Shown here: piece after piece, positions 1-6,401 of the stretch | Numbering within the stretch: the stretch's first letter is position 1 | Layout of the letters: each line of letters begins with the position of its first letter | NCBI GenBank assembly: GCA_016194465.1 | Contig: JACQBO010000024.1 | Span: 1-21,597, forward strand | Direction: 5' to 3' | DNA from: Candidatus Kerfeldbacteria bacterium | GTDB lineage: Bacteria; Patescibacteriota; Patescibacteriia; SBBC01; CAIJZX01 | DNA length: 21,597 nucleotides | The notes under the pieces: generated by a model | Database searches by the model: none | The model's input: only the letters and a program-made list of their open reading frames with translations | What the model was told of the DNA's origin: nothing | Translations under genes and position numbers: made by a program

Positions 1-42
1 CAAAAGTAATTTTTGCATATACTTTTCCGTTTCCTCTTGACT

Positions 43-137
43 CCGTTAGAAATGGGGCCAGCAATGTTTTCGATAGTGCCACGTTATCACTTCGCATGAA
101 CCTTTTTTTCAGCCCTTGTACGATCCATCTCTAACGG
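43..137. repeat. Inverted repeat near the left edge
   Basis: The 13-nt arm at 43-55 (CCGTTAGAAATGG) is the reverse complement of 125-137 (CCATCTCTAACGG) at 12 of 13 positions. The arms are 69 nt apart. No gene lies between them. It could be a long hairpin in an RNA, a short mobile-element remnant, or chance. Confidence 0.35.
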
Positions 138-139
138 GG

Positions 140-168
140 TTAACAAAAGAGTTTTTTTGTGATAGGTT
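140..168 (+). promoter_or_regulatory. Promoter of the small signal-anchor gene
   Basis: -35 TTAACA (140-145), a 17-nt spacer and -10 TAGGTT (163-168). The predicted leader is about 40 nt, ending in GGAGGG (204-209) before ATG 214. The same -10 hexamer and spacer recur at the lipoprotein gene. An alternative TTGACT lies further upstream (37-42) but has a weaker -10. Confidence 0.5.
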
Positions 169-213
169 TGCATGTTTTAGTTGCTCTTTCCACCTACAGC
201 TCCGGAGGGCGCC

Positions 214-528
214 ATGTTCTTCAACTCCAAAATCATGCTCGTGGTCATCGTCTTTCTGCTCCTCGGGCTGATCCTGATGTTGCCCCATCCCTCGAAGTCA
301 GCGGACTGGCTGACCGTGCCGGTGGGCATCGTCATCACCGACGGCAGTGGCCATCCCATCAACGGCCGAGTCAGTATCGTCGTCCATCGCATCGGCAGCC
401 GCATCCTGGAACCGGGTGAAGTTGTCCGGGTTTCGGGCGTGGCGAACAACGGCACCATGGCCGGACGGACGACGCTGTGTCTCGATGGCAAGACGACGGC
501 GATCGTCAAGCTCTGTCTTCGTCAGTGA
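214..528 (+). CDS. Small signal-anchored protein of unknown function
   Basis: This 104-residue protein is not recognised. ATG 214 is chosen over the upstream TTG at 181 because GGAGGG lies 4 nt before it. Residues about 6-24 are a continuous hydrophobic stretch followed by a charged, Ser/Lys-containing segment, which fits an uncleaved signal anchor or a signal peptide. The remaining 75 or so residues are rich in Val, Ile, Gly and Thr, suggesting a small beta-sandwich-like domain outside the membrane; this is inference. Two Cys lie near the C-terminus. It stands alone with its own promoter and a possible terminator at 673-691, like the other cassette genes in the window. Confidence 0.6.
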   Translation: MFFNSKIMLVVIVFLLLGLILMLPHPSKSADWLTVPVGIVITDGSGHPINGRVSIVVHRIGSRILEPGEVVRVSGVANNGTMAGRTTLCLDGKTTAIVKLCLRQ

Positions 529-587
529 GGCAACCCAAACGAAGCATTCGGGAAACCGGGTGCTTTTCTTTTGACAGCCGAAAGACT

Positions 588-677
588 GTCATTCTGAATC
601 CCGCCATGGAGCGGGATGAAGAATCTCCTCGGCGCGAGATAGAGTTCCTTCGCTCGCTTTCGGCGGCTCAGGATGAC
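588..677. repeat. Dispersed-repeat-like element with imperfect terminal inverted repeats
   Basis: The ends are GTCATTCTGAA (588-598) and CTCAGGATGAC (667-677), which are imperfect inverted repeats. Inside is a second hairpin, TCCCGC/GCGGGA (599-616). Elements of this general look (GTCATTCTGA...GAAGAATCTC) are, from memory, common intergenic repeats in many bacterial genomes. The right end overlaps the 3' end of the recombinase gene and supplies its stop codon (668-670, minus strand). Confidence 0.6.
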
Positions 678-1627
678 CTTCGGTCATTTTTATCCCGCTT
701 CTTTCCGTGGTACTTGCCGAAGATTTCGCGCAGTTTTGGGTTGGTAATGTGGGTGTAAATTTGGGTGGTTTGGATCGAGGCGTGCCCGAGCATTGCTTGC
801 ACACTGCGAATGTCTGCGCCGTTCATGAGCAGGTCAGTGGCGTACGAATGACGCAGGGTATGCGGCGTGACCCGCTTCGTAATCCCGGCGGCTTTGGCAT
901 AGTGTTCGACCAGGCGTTGGATTGACCGTGACGTAATTGGTTTCTGATCCGCTGACTTTTTGGAGGCGCGGTCGTTCCGGACAAAAAGATATGGCGCCAT
1001 GTCTTTACGGCGTTTTAAATATTCCCCGAGCCAAAGTTTGGCCGATGGCGACAGGAAAACAATGCGAAGCTTGTCGCCTTTGCCGCGAACGGTAAACTCG
1101 TCTTTCTGTAAGTTCACATTATCTTTTTTGAGATTGGCCAGCTCTGACACCCGTAGTCCGGTCGAAAAGAGGAGTTCGAGGATGGCTTTGTCACGATAGG
1201 CAACGATGTCACGACGGACTTGGGCCAGCGGTGCGCTCAAGAAACGCTCCAAGTCTGGCCCTTCAAGAAAATCAACCTGTCGCTCGGCGGTTTTGGCCAG
1301 CTCGATTTTTTCCGCCGCCAGCGTTTTGACATCCTGCCGGGCTAAATATTTCAAAAACGACCGCAGGGCAATCAAATAGTAGTTCTGGGTGGATTTTTTT
1401 AATGACGTCCCGCGCTTGCTCGTTTGCCGGTTTAGCCATAGGCGGAAGTCGCGAATATCGTCGAGAGTGATGTCGCTGGGTTTTTGCAGCTTGGTCACGG
1501 CAATGAAGACCGAAAGATAATGTTCGTAGTTTCGGCGGGTCAGCAGGCTTTTATTTTTTTCCACCTCGATGTACGTTAAGAAGCGGTTTTTCCAGCGTAT
1601 GAGTTCGGATGTCGCGCCATTGGCCAT
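668..1627 (-). CDS. xerC: Tyrosine recombinase, XerC/XerD type
   Basis: A site-specific tyrosine recombinase of about 319 residues, close to the usual Xer length of about 300. The N-terminal SAM-like DNA-binding domain (residues about 8-95) is followed by the catalytic domain. All catalytic residues are visible: Arg in TGLRVSEL, Lys in RGKGDKLRI, His and Arg in HTLRHS, His in LGHAS and the nucleophilic Tyr in QIYTH. XerC/D proteins resolve chromosome dimers at dif; lone Xer proteins also serve phages and integrative elements, and no dif-like site was seen here. ATG 1627 is preferred because a -10 TACAAT ends 6 nt before it; an upstream in-frame start at 1690 lies before this promoter. The stop codon and last two residues fall in the 588-677 repeat, so the C-terminus may have been rewritten. 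Confidence 0.9.
   Translation of the reverse strand: MANGATSELIRWKNRFLTYIEVEKNKSLLTRRNYEHYLSVFIAVTKLQKPSDITLDDIRDFRLWLNRQTSKRGTSLKKSTQNYYLIALRSFLKYLARQDVKTLAAEKIELAKTAERQVDFLEGPDLERFLSAPLAQVRRDIVAYRDKAILELLFSTGLRVSELANLKKDNVNLQKDEFTVRGKGDKLRIVFLSPSAKLWLGEYLKRRKDMAPYLFVRNDRASKKSADQKPITSRSIQRLVEHYAKAAGITKRVTPHTLRHSYATDLLMNGADIRSVQAMLGHASIQTTQIYTHITNPKLREIFGKYHGKKRDKNDRRSS
673..691 (+). terminator. Possible terminator after the signal-anchor gene
   Basis: Hairpin ATGACC-TTC-GGTCAT (673-687) followed by TTTTT (687-691) on the plus strand. It lies inside the recombinase 3' end, so it could also be coincidental coding sequence. Confidence 0.35.
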
Positions 1628-1633
1628 GACAAT

Positions 1634-1662
1634 ATTGTACGACGCTTTGATCAGAACAACAA
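1634..1662 (-). promoter_or_regulatory. Leaderless promoter of the recombinase
   Basis: On the minus strand: -35 TTGTTG (1662-1657), a 17-nt spacer, -10 TACAAT (1639-1634), then 6 nt to ATG 1627. Transcription would start at or next to the A of the start codon. No Shine-Dalgarno is present. Confidence 0.55.
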
Positions 1663-1673
1663 GTGGCGCAACC

Positions 1674-1702
1674 TTGACGTCGAAGGCCACATAGGCAAAG
1701 AT
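1674..1702 (+). promoter_or_regulatory. Possible promoter of the zinc-ribbon gene
   Basis: -35 TTGACG (1674-1679), 17-nt spacer, weak -10 AAAGAT (1697-1702). The leader to ATG 1767 would be about 57 nt. It overlaps the divergent recombinase upstream region. Confidence 0.3.
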
Positions 1703-1766
1703 GCAGGCAGACCTTGTTTGGTATGAGGTTCACGACCCGGCGCAAACACTTTTCCTGGAGGTTCTC

Positions 1767-1975
1767 ATGCTGGAGTGTCGGAATCACCCCAATCGAATCC
1801 AGATCTTGTACGGTAAGTTAAGTACTGTGTGGAGTGCGGGCAGGTACTAACCGAGGAGGCGGCCCTGCCTACCTGTCAGGGCTGTGGGACCAAGGTACGG
1901 GATGTCCACAAGTTCTGTGGCGGCTGCGGCCTGCCACGCGAAAAGGCGCTTAGAGCGGAAGCCAAGCTCGTCTGA
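1767..1975 (+). pseudogene. Frameshifted zinc-ribbon protein gene
   Basis: ATG 1767 follows GGAGG (1757-1761) by 5 nt and opens a frame that stops after 27 codons at 1848-1850. A second frame from 1823 to TGA 1973-1975 encodes CxxCG (CVECG), CxxCG (CQGCG) and CxxCG (CGGCG) and ends just before a terminator. The first frame also starts with a Cys and a His (MLECRNH). Joining the two needs one inserted base, or two lost, around 1815-1825, and would give a small multi-Cys zinc-ribbon protein of about 69 residues. The second frame has no usable start before its first CxxC. The gene is therefore either truly broken, recently decayed, or the victim of a 1-base sequence error. The motif pairs imply zinc binding; the partner is unknown. 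Confidence 0.6.
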
Positions 1976-1994
1976 CCGAACCCTCGAACGTTTC

Positions 1995-2026
1995 AGCGCA
2001 TCGCCGACCCGATGCGCTTTTTCTTT
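1995..2026 (+). terminator. Rho-independent terminator after the zinc-ribbon gene
   Basis: Stem GCGCATCG (1996-2003) with CGATGCGC (2010-2017), perfect 8 bp plus an outer A-T pair, then TTTTTCTTT. It starts 20 nt after the zinc-ribbon stop codon, supporting that this was a real transcription unit. Confidence 0.8.
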
Positions 2027-2084
2027 CCGAAGCAGCTTCTAAATGTTATGATCTTTGACGCGCTATATTGACCTGACTCCAATC

Positions 2085-3029
2085 ATGACCTACCCACCCT
2101 ACGCCTGCCCCGCCTGCCATCATGAACTTCGAAAAGAAGGAGAAACTTGGCGTTGTCATGGATGCGGCAAAGTCTATCCTATCCGCGACAGGCTGCCAAT
2201 TCTCATCGCTGACACCAACCTCGACCCGTTCAAAGGCGAAGAACAGGCATTTCACGACGAAATATCGCGGACCGCACCGCCGCGCGGACTAGTGAGTCGC
2301 AACTCTTCGTTTCACTGGCATTTCTTGAATCCGATGCGAAGGTTGCCAGAGGGTACAAACGTGCTTGAAGTTGCCTGTGGCACGCGGGCTGACGGGATCG
2401 AAATCGCTAAGGCGGGGAAAAATGTTTCTTCAATCGATATTTCTCCAGTTTCGGTTGCTAAATCCCGCTGGCTCGCCTCTGGGGCAGGCGTTGGCGATCG
2501 AATGCGTTTTGCCGTGGCTGATGCGGAACATCTTCCTTTTACCGACAATAGCTTCGACGCGGTGTTCATCGCCGCTTCGTTCCACCATATGCCGCACCAG
2601 GTCCAAGCTTTAAAAGAATTAGCCCGCGTCGTGAAACCGGGCGGCCTAGTCATCTGGGGCATCGAACCAGCGCAGTGGCCATATCGAACGGTGTACCGTT
2701 GGCTGCGACCGGTGAAAAAGTTTATTCGTGAAAATCGGAGCCGAGAGCACAATTCCGTAGCGGACGATAACACCGAAGGCTACACCAAGCCGATGATCCG
2801 GCAGATTTTTCGTGATGCCGGACTGAATATTGTAGAAGTCCGCCGGATCAAATATCTTGGCTCGTTGTATGAACAATTCATTCGGTTCCTCGGACGGCTG
2901 ATGCATCGGCCGATTGGCACTTGGCGGACCGTTGATCATGCCTTGGCATACATTGATGATGGAATCAGATTTATTCCTGGATTCAATATGCTAAATTGGC
3001 ATTTCAATGTGATTTCCCGGAAGCCGTAA
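2085..3029 (+). CDS. SAM-dependent methyltransferase with N-terminal zinc finger
   Basis: A class I (Rossmann-fold) methyltransferase of 314 residues. A zinc-binding N-terminal domain of the Trm112/UPF0434 kind has CPAC (residues 8-11) and CHGC (24-27), followed by a PIRDRLPIL segment. The SAM domain begins near residue 90: motif I EVACGTRADG, acidic motif II SIDIS, motif III VADAEHLPF, and the post-III segment FDAVFIAASFHHM. The substrate cannot be told; this arrangement is common in Methyltransf_11 proteins acting on lipids, quinones or other small molecules. ATG 2085 is chosen because the zinc finger starts right after it; a TTG at 2055 is also in frame. There is no clear Shine-Dalgarno; an extended -10-like TATGAT lies at 2047-2052. 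It is transcribed separately from the operon that follows. Confidence 0.85.
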   Translation: MTYPPYACPACHHELRKEGETWRCHGCGKVYPIRDRLPILIADTNLDPFKGEEQAFHDEISRTAPPRGLVSRNSSFHWHFLNPMRRLPEGTNVLEVACGTRADGIEIAKAGKNVSSIDISPVSVAKSRWLASGAGVGDRMRFAVADAEHLPFTDNSFDAVFIAASFHHMPHQVQALKELARVVKPGGLVIWGIEPAQWPYRTVYRWLRPVKKFIRENRSREHNSVADDNTEGYTKPMIRQIFRDAGLNIVEVRRIKYLGSLYEQFIRFLGRLMHRPIGTWRTVDHALAYIDDGIRFIPGFNMLNWHFNVISRKP

Positions 3030-3034
3030 AAGCA

Positions 3035-3062
3035 TTGACAAATCTGTTTACGAGTGTATAGT
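3035..3062 (+). promoter_or_regulatory. Leaderless promoter of the coiled-coil/Ddl/C39 operon
   Basis: -35 TTGACA (3035-3040, consensus), 16-nt spacer, -10 TATAGT (3057-3062), then 6 nt (ACAATC) to ATG 3069. Predicted transcription start falls on the start codon. Confidence 0.65.
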
Positions 3063-3068
3063 ACAATC

Positions 3069-3416
3069 ATGACAACGCGGCGGCGGGAAGGAATTATCGT
3101 TATGCCGAAAGGCAAAATGACTTTAGAAAAGCTGGCCGGAATGGTCAAGCAGGGATTTGATTATGTGGATAAAAGGTTCGGCCGAGTCGAAAGCGATATC
3201 AGTGGAATGAAAGGCGATATGGGGGGAATCAACGATGATATTGGTGGAATGAAAAGCGACATTCAGGAAATCAAGAACGATCTTCAGATTACCCAAAACG
3301 ATGTGGCGGCGATGCGCCGTCGCCTAGACCAGGCCGCCTATCAATATGAACTTGTAACCTTGGAGCAACGGGTGGGCGTGCTCGAACGAAAAACAGGCAT
3401 TCGCCGGGCGCGATAA
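3069..3416 (+). CDS. Small coiled-coil protein with heptad repeats
   Basis: This 115-residue protein has no recognised family. From about residue 40 to 85 it shows a clear seven-residue period: DISGMKG, DMGGIND, DIGGMKS, DIQEIKN, DLQITQN and DVAAMRR. Hydrophobic residues recur at fixed positions, as in a parallel coiled coil, and a further helix (YELVTLEQRVGVLERK) follows. Similar short 'tether' proteins are frequent hypothetical proteins in CPR-like genomes. ATG 3069 is chosen because the -10 box ends 6 nt before it; a later ATG (3102) is possible. The stop codon abuts the ddl-like start (TAA then ATG at 3417), so the two are co-translated. It may act as an oligomerisation or scaffold partner of the next two genes; that is inference. 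Confidence 0.7.
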   Translation: MTTRRREGIIVMPKGKMTLEKLAGMVKQGFDYVDKRFGRVESDISGMKGDMGGINDDIGGMKSDIQEIKNDLQITQNDVAAMRRRLDQAAYQYELVTLEQRVGVLERKTGIRRAR

Positions 3417-4307
3417 ATGACGATCGCTATTCTCACCGGCGGAACGAGTTCAGAGCGTGAAGTTGCTTTGCAATCGGCGGCGAGTGTGAAACAGGCCATT
3501 AGCGATCGGGCCGAGGTCACAACTCTTGATATTCCCAAGGACTTGAACATGTTCCTTGCGGAACGTGGAAAGTTTGACTGTGTTATTCCGGTGTTCCACG
3601 GCCGCGGCGGAGAAGACGGGACGATCCAAGGCTTTTTAGAAACCCTCGGCATGCCGTACATCTTTTCTCGGGTCGGAGGGCATGCGCTGGCAATCGATAA
3701 GCCGCGCGTGAATCTGGTGATCGGCGCGGCCGGCATCGCTGTGCCGCATGGAGAACTCGTTCAAGAAGGAACGAAGTTAAAGTTTACAAAACCAGTCGTG
3801 ATCAAGCCGGTTGACGGTGGTAGCTCGATTGGCATCACCATTGCGCATAATCAAGCCGAACTAGAAACCGGGGTTATGGCGGCGCGGAAGCAATCATCGG
3901 CCGTCATGGTTGAAGAGTATATCGAGGGACAAGAATTTTCCGTAGCAGTCATCGACCTTGAAGGGAAGTCCATCGCCTTGCCCGTAATATCAATCAAGCC
4001 GAAACACGAATTCTTTGACTATCAGAGCAAATACGAAACAGGTTTGGCCGAAGAAACATGCCCGGCCGACATCCCGCCAGACCTGGCCAGTCGATTACAA
4101 TCGGCCGCGTTGACCGTCCACAAAACCATCGGAGCGCGACATGTCACCCGGACGGATTTTATCGTTGATCAGCAAGAAAAGATTTGGTTTCTTGATGTCA
4201 ACACCATACCAGGGATGGTTGTCCTGCTGCCCATGCCAATTCGGGCGTCAGGCCGTGACTTTGGTGATGTATTGATGAGCTGGGTGATGTCCGTGATCAG
4301 CACATAA
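3417..4307 (+). CDS. D-alanine--D-alanine ligase-like ATP-grasp protein (divergent)
   Basis: An ATP-grasp ligase of 296 residues, near the family's 300-350. Ddl joins two D-Ala with ATP for peptidoglycan. Seen: GGTSSEREVAL with Glu13, HGRGGEDG (61-68), DKPR (94-97), the loop DGGSSIG with Ser136/137, EEYIEG (166-171), Tyr202 in FFDYQSKY, and VNTIPGM (261-267). Unusual: the usual PYTGS-type segment is PYIFS (80-84), the metal-ligand Glu before xNT is Asp260, and the usual T..S..P after PGM reads VVLLPMP. These changes sit around the substrate site, so it may use another substrate (D-Ala-D-X or another dipeptide) or be a relaxed Ddl. It starts directly at the upstream stop codon and is followed 12 nt later by a C39-like peptidase gene. 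Confidence 0.8.
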   Translation: MTIAILTGGTSSEREVALQSAASVKQAISDRAEVTTLDIPKDLNMFLAERGKFDCVIPVFHGRGGEDGTIQGFLETLGMPYIFSRVGGHALAIDKPRVNLVIGAAGIAVPHGELVQEGTKLKFTKPVVIKPVDGGSSIGITIAHNQAELETGVMAARKQSSAVMVEEYIEGQEFSVAVIDLEGKSIALPVISIKPKHEFFDYQSKYETGLAEETCPADIPPDLASRLQSAALTVHKTIGARHVTRTDFIVDQQEKIWFLDVNTIPGMVVLLPMPIRASGRDFGDVLMSWVMSVIST

Positions 4308-4318
4308 GCGAGGTACGC

Positions 4319-4894
4319 TTGCAGGTTCCGTTTTACACCCAGCATTGGAATCTTGATGACTGGCTGAATCTAGGTTTTTCTAGCCGGGCTGATGCTGAAT
4401 ACTGGGAACGCTCAAGCTGCGGTGTTTTATGTTTGCGGATGGTGATCGAATTCATGACCGGGCGGGTCATTCCAACAAAGGAACTGGTCGACGAAGGCTT
4501 AAAGATCGGCGCATACGGCGATGAAGTCGGTTGGAAGCACGATGGACTGATCGCCCTGGCGAAACTTCATGAGCTCGGTGGTCGTCGCTATATGCTGAAG
4601 CTTGACGATCTCGTGTCTGCGCTGGATCACGGTCAAGCTCCAATCATTTCCATAGCTTGGGCGTTCAAACCCCAACCAACCTTGAAACAGCAGCTGAAGT
4701 TTTGGAAAAAATACGGCGGGCATTTGGCGGTTGTGGTCGGATACAAGAGAGAAAATGGTAAACTCACCGGATTTTTTGTGCACCACACGTCAAAACTGAA
4801 AGAAGAAAACTGGGTCAGCTGTTTCATTCCCAGGTCCGTCTTTCATAAGAGGTACACAGGACGGGGCATGGTGGTCAAACGGTTTGAGGCTTGA
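4319..4894 (+). CDS. C39-like cysteine peptidase family protein
   Basis: A 191-residue protein with papain-like features of the peptidase C39-like group: Cys34 in SSCGVLCLRM, a GGH motif with His135 followed by LAVVVGY, and a downstream strand (FFVHHTS) where the third catalytic residue normally lies. No signal peptide or membrane segment is visible, so the protein is probably cytoplasmic. The start is TTG 4319, preceded by GAGG (4310-4313) at 5-nt spacing; no ATG fits before the conserved N-terminus. It is the third gene of an operon behind a Ddl-like ligase, so it may hydrolyse or transfer a D-amino-acid-containing peptide or wall precursor; this is inference. The -35 box of the next gene overlaps its stop codon. 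Confidence 0.75.
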   Translation: MQVPFYTQHWNLDDWLNLGFSSRADAEYWERSSCGVLCLRMVIEFMTGRVIPTKELVDEGLKIGAYGDEVGWKHDGLIALAKLHELGGRRYMLKLDDLVSALDHGQAPIISIAWAFKPQPTLKQQLKFWKKYGGHLAVVVGYKRENGKLTGFFVHHTSKLKEENWVSCFIPRSVFHKRYTGRGMVVKRFEA

Positions 4895-4919
4895 CTCCTG
4901 GAGCATAGGTTGCTAGGTT
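4891..4919 (+). promoter_or_regulatory. Promoter of the lipoprotein gene
   Basis: -35 TTGACT (4891-4896), 17-nt spacer, -10 TAGGTT (4914-4919). The leader is about 45 nt and includes a short CCTGA/TCAGG palindrome (4925-4937). Confidence 0.6.
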
Positions 4920-4969
4920 AGAACCCTGAAGTTCAGGTTTCCGCTGCACTCAGCCAAAGGAGGGGTTCC

Positions 4970-5449
4970 ATGGTTCTTTTCAGACGTAGCGTGTTGTTCG
5001 CCCTCGCCTCACTTGCTCTGTTGTCCCTGGGTTGTGCGCCAGAAAAGCCTAAGGTTTGGGCCATGGATGCGGTGCTGCGCGGCCATCATTCGCTCCGCAA
5101 GGTCGTGGAGTGGGCTGACCACCAGTCACGCATCGACGGTGGATTCTTCCTAGTCTTTGGCGGCATCAACTCCTCGACGAGCGAGAACCTGCGGGTCAAA
5201 TTCGCCTGGCGGATGAACGATGGCACCTACGCCATCTCCTCTCTGCCGCTTGAGCAGATCCGGATCAAGATCGACGACCGGGTGACCGTGCCCACCATCC
5301 AGTTCGCGTTCAGCCACCCATGGGACTCGGGTTACGACTCCGATGACCCGCAGTATCTGATGGGTCGGTACGTTCAATATGCTGTCGTGACGGTCCGCGA
5401 TCAGGACTGGCCGGTCAAGATCCAGATGCCATTGAACGACAAAACCTAG
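4970..5449 (+). CDS. Predicted lipoprotein of unknown function
   Basis: The 159-residue product begins with basic residues (RR), a hydrophobic core and a lipobox-like LSLGC with Cys22. This predicts signal peptidase II cleavage and lipid attachment; an lspA gene lies in the same window. The mature part has no recognised domain. It contains acidic, Tyr- and Asp-rich segments near residue 125 and several predicted beta strands (for example ITVPT-like and YAVVTV). ATG 4970 follows AAGGAGGGG (4957-4965) at good spacing. The gene is monocistronic, with its own promoter and the terminator at 5459-5483. Confidence 0.7.
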   Translation: MVLFRRSVLFALASLALLSLGCAPEKPKVWAMDAVLRGHHSLRKVVEWADHQSRIDGGFFLVFGGINSSTSENLRVKFAWRMNDGTYAISSLPLEQIRIKIDDRVTVPTIQFAFSHPWDSGYDSDDPQYLMGRYVQYAVVTVRDQDWPVKIQMPLNDKT

Positions 5450-5458
5450 CGATGTACG

Positions 5459-5483
5459 CGCCTTCTCCGGAAGGCGTTTTTTT
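5459..5483 (+). terminator. Rho-independent terminator after the lipoprotein gene
   Basis: Stem CGCCTTC/GAAGGCG with a TCCG loop (5459-5476), followed by seven T. It starts 10 nt after the stop codon. Confidence 0.85.
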
Positions 5484-5486
5484 CGA

Positions 5487-5515
5487 TTGTCTTTTCTGCC
5501 TCGTGGTGATAGGGT
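5487..5515 (+). promoter_or_regulatory. Promoter of the biotin carrier gene
   Basis: -35 TTGTCT (5487-5492), 17-nt spacer, -10 TAGGGT (5510-5515). It begins just after the preceding terminator T-tract. The leader is about 60 nt. Confidence 0.5.
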
Positions 5516-5583
5516 AGATGCAGTTCTTTTGCATGGAAGGCAGACAATGAGATGGTTATGACCGCCATGATCGGGAGGAATAC

Positions 5584-6207
5584 ATGGACGATGCATTAAC
5601 GGCCCCGGTCCTGGTCGATGTTCGATCACCGGAAGTCGGAACTTTCCATCCGGCCGCAGAACTTTGGGCCACCAGCGACGGTGGCCATACCACTCCGGTA
5701 AAAATCGGGCAGGTTGTGGGGCAGATCGAGGCGCTTGGCTTGCGGCACGATGTTCTGGCATCAGCCGGCGGCTGGCTGGCACGAGGCGATGCCCAACCCG
5801 GATTCCCGGTGGAGTATGGTCAAGTCTTATTTCGGATCATCCAGCTGCCGCCAGAGGTCGCCGCAAGTGTTGGCGCGGACGAGCCAATCGAGCTTCAACT
5901 GAAGGAGGTGGCGGATGATGACAGTCACGATTACATCATTCAGGCGCCGATCATCGGGGTGTTCTACGCGTCCCCAAGTCCTGACGCCGAGCCCTATGTC
6001 CAGGTTGGTCAGGACGTTATCCCGGGTCAGCCTGTATGCCTCATCGAGGCCATGAAGATGTTTAATGAAATCACCTCGGATGCGCATGGTCGGGTAACCA
6101 AAATTCTGGTGGCCAACGGCGCAACCGTGGAGGCAGGTCAGGGGCTGATCGCCCTCTCGACTGACACGGCTGAAGAAAGACTGCTCGCTCTATCAAAACA
6201 ACAATAA
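5584..6207 (+). CDS. accB: Biotin carboxyl carrier protein with two biotinyl/lipoyl-like domains
   Basis: A 207-residue AccB-like protein. The C-terminal domain (residues about 118-195) is canonical: APIIGVFYASPSPDAEPY, then EAMKM with the biotin-accepting Lys158, then a GRV...G..V..GQ.L hammerhead end. The N-terminal 85 residues look like a second, degenerate copy of the same fold: a SPEVGTFHPA strand, PVKIGQVVGQIEALGL in place of the EAMKM region, and VEYGQVLFRI at the end. This copy has no Lys at the modification position. AccB carries carboxybiotin between biotin carboxylase and carboxyltransferase in malonyl-CoA synthesis; neither partner is in this window. GGGAGG (5573-5578) sits 5 nt before ATG 5584. 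The gene is monocistronic with its own promoter and terminator. It could instead belong to another biotin-dependent carboxylase. Confidence 0.85.
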   Translation: MDDALTAPVLVDVRSPEVGTFHPAAELWATSDGGHTTPVKIGQVVGQIEALGLRHDVLASAGGWLARGDAQPGFPVEYGQVLFRIIQLPPEVAASVGADEPIELQLKEVADDDSHDYIIQAPIIGVFYASPSPDAEPYVQVGQDVIPGQPVCLIEAMKMFNEITSDAHGRVTKILVANGATVEAGQGLIALSTDTAEERLLALSKQQ

Positions 6208-6215
6208 CGCAAGGC

Positions 6216-6249
6216 AACCGCCAGCACTCGAAATGTCCTGGCGGTTTTT
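6216..6249 (+). terminator. Rho-independent terminator after the biotin carrier gene
   Basis: Stem AACCGCCAG (6216-6224) with CTGGCGGTT (6238-6246), perfect 9 bp, ending in a T-tract (6245-6249). It lies 8 nt after the stop codon. Confidence 0.85.
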
Positions 6250-6254
6250 ATGCC

Positions 6255-6283
6255 TTGACCTTCCCACCCCGTTCTGCTACACT
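6255..6283 (+). promoter_or_regulatory. rpsO promoter
   Basis: -35 TTGACC (6255-6260), 17-nt spacer, -10 TACACT (6278-6283). Predicted start is near 6290, giving a leader of about 110 nt before rpsO. Confidence 0.65.
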
Positions 6284-6314
6284 GCAGGCGCTTATTTTCG
6301 CGCTATCTTGGTTC

Positions 6315-6369
6315 TTCCCTCATTCGAATGGCAAGGCCATGAACCACTACGGATTCATGGCTGAGGGAA
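6315..6369 (+). promoter_or_regulatory. Structured rpsO leader, candidate S15 autoregulatory element
   Basis: The outer helix TTCCCTCA (6315-6322) pairs with TGAGGGAA (6362-6369). The inner helix GCCATGAA (6336-6343) pairs with TTCATGGC (6354-6361). The two right-hand strands are contiguous, so the helices can stack, and 6321-6330 (CATTCGAATG) can form a small third arm. S15 is known to repress its own mRNA by binding leader structures, including junctions that imitate its 16S site. The fold here is read by eye, and regulation is inferred from position and shape. Confidence 0.55.
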
Positions 6370-6401
6370 TTCTCGGATACCGCTGTAGGAAAGGATAGAC
6401 G

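Noticed and set aside
588..677. CRISPR or insertion sequence
   Set aside because: There is a single copy with hairpin ends and no transposase or regular spacers; a short dispersed repeat fits better.
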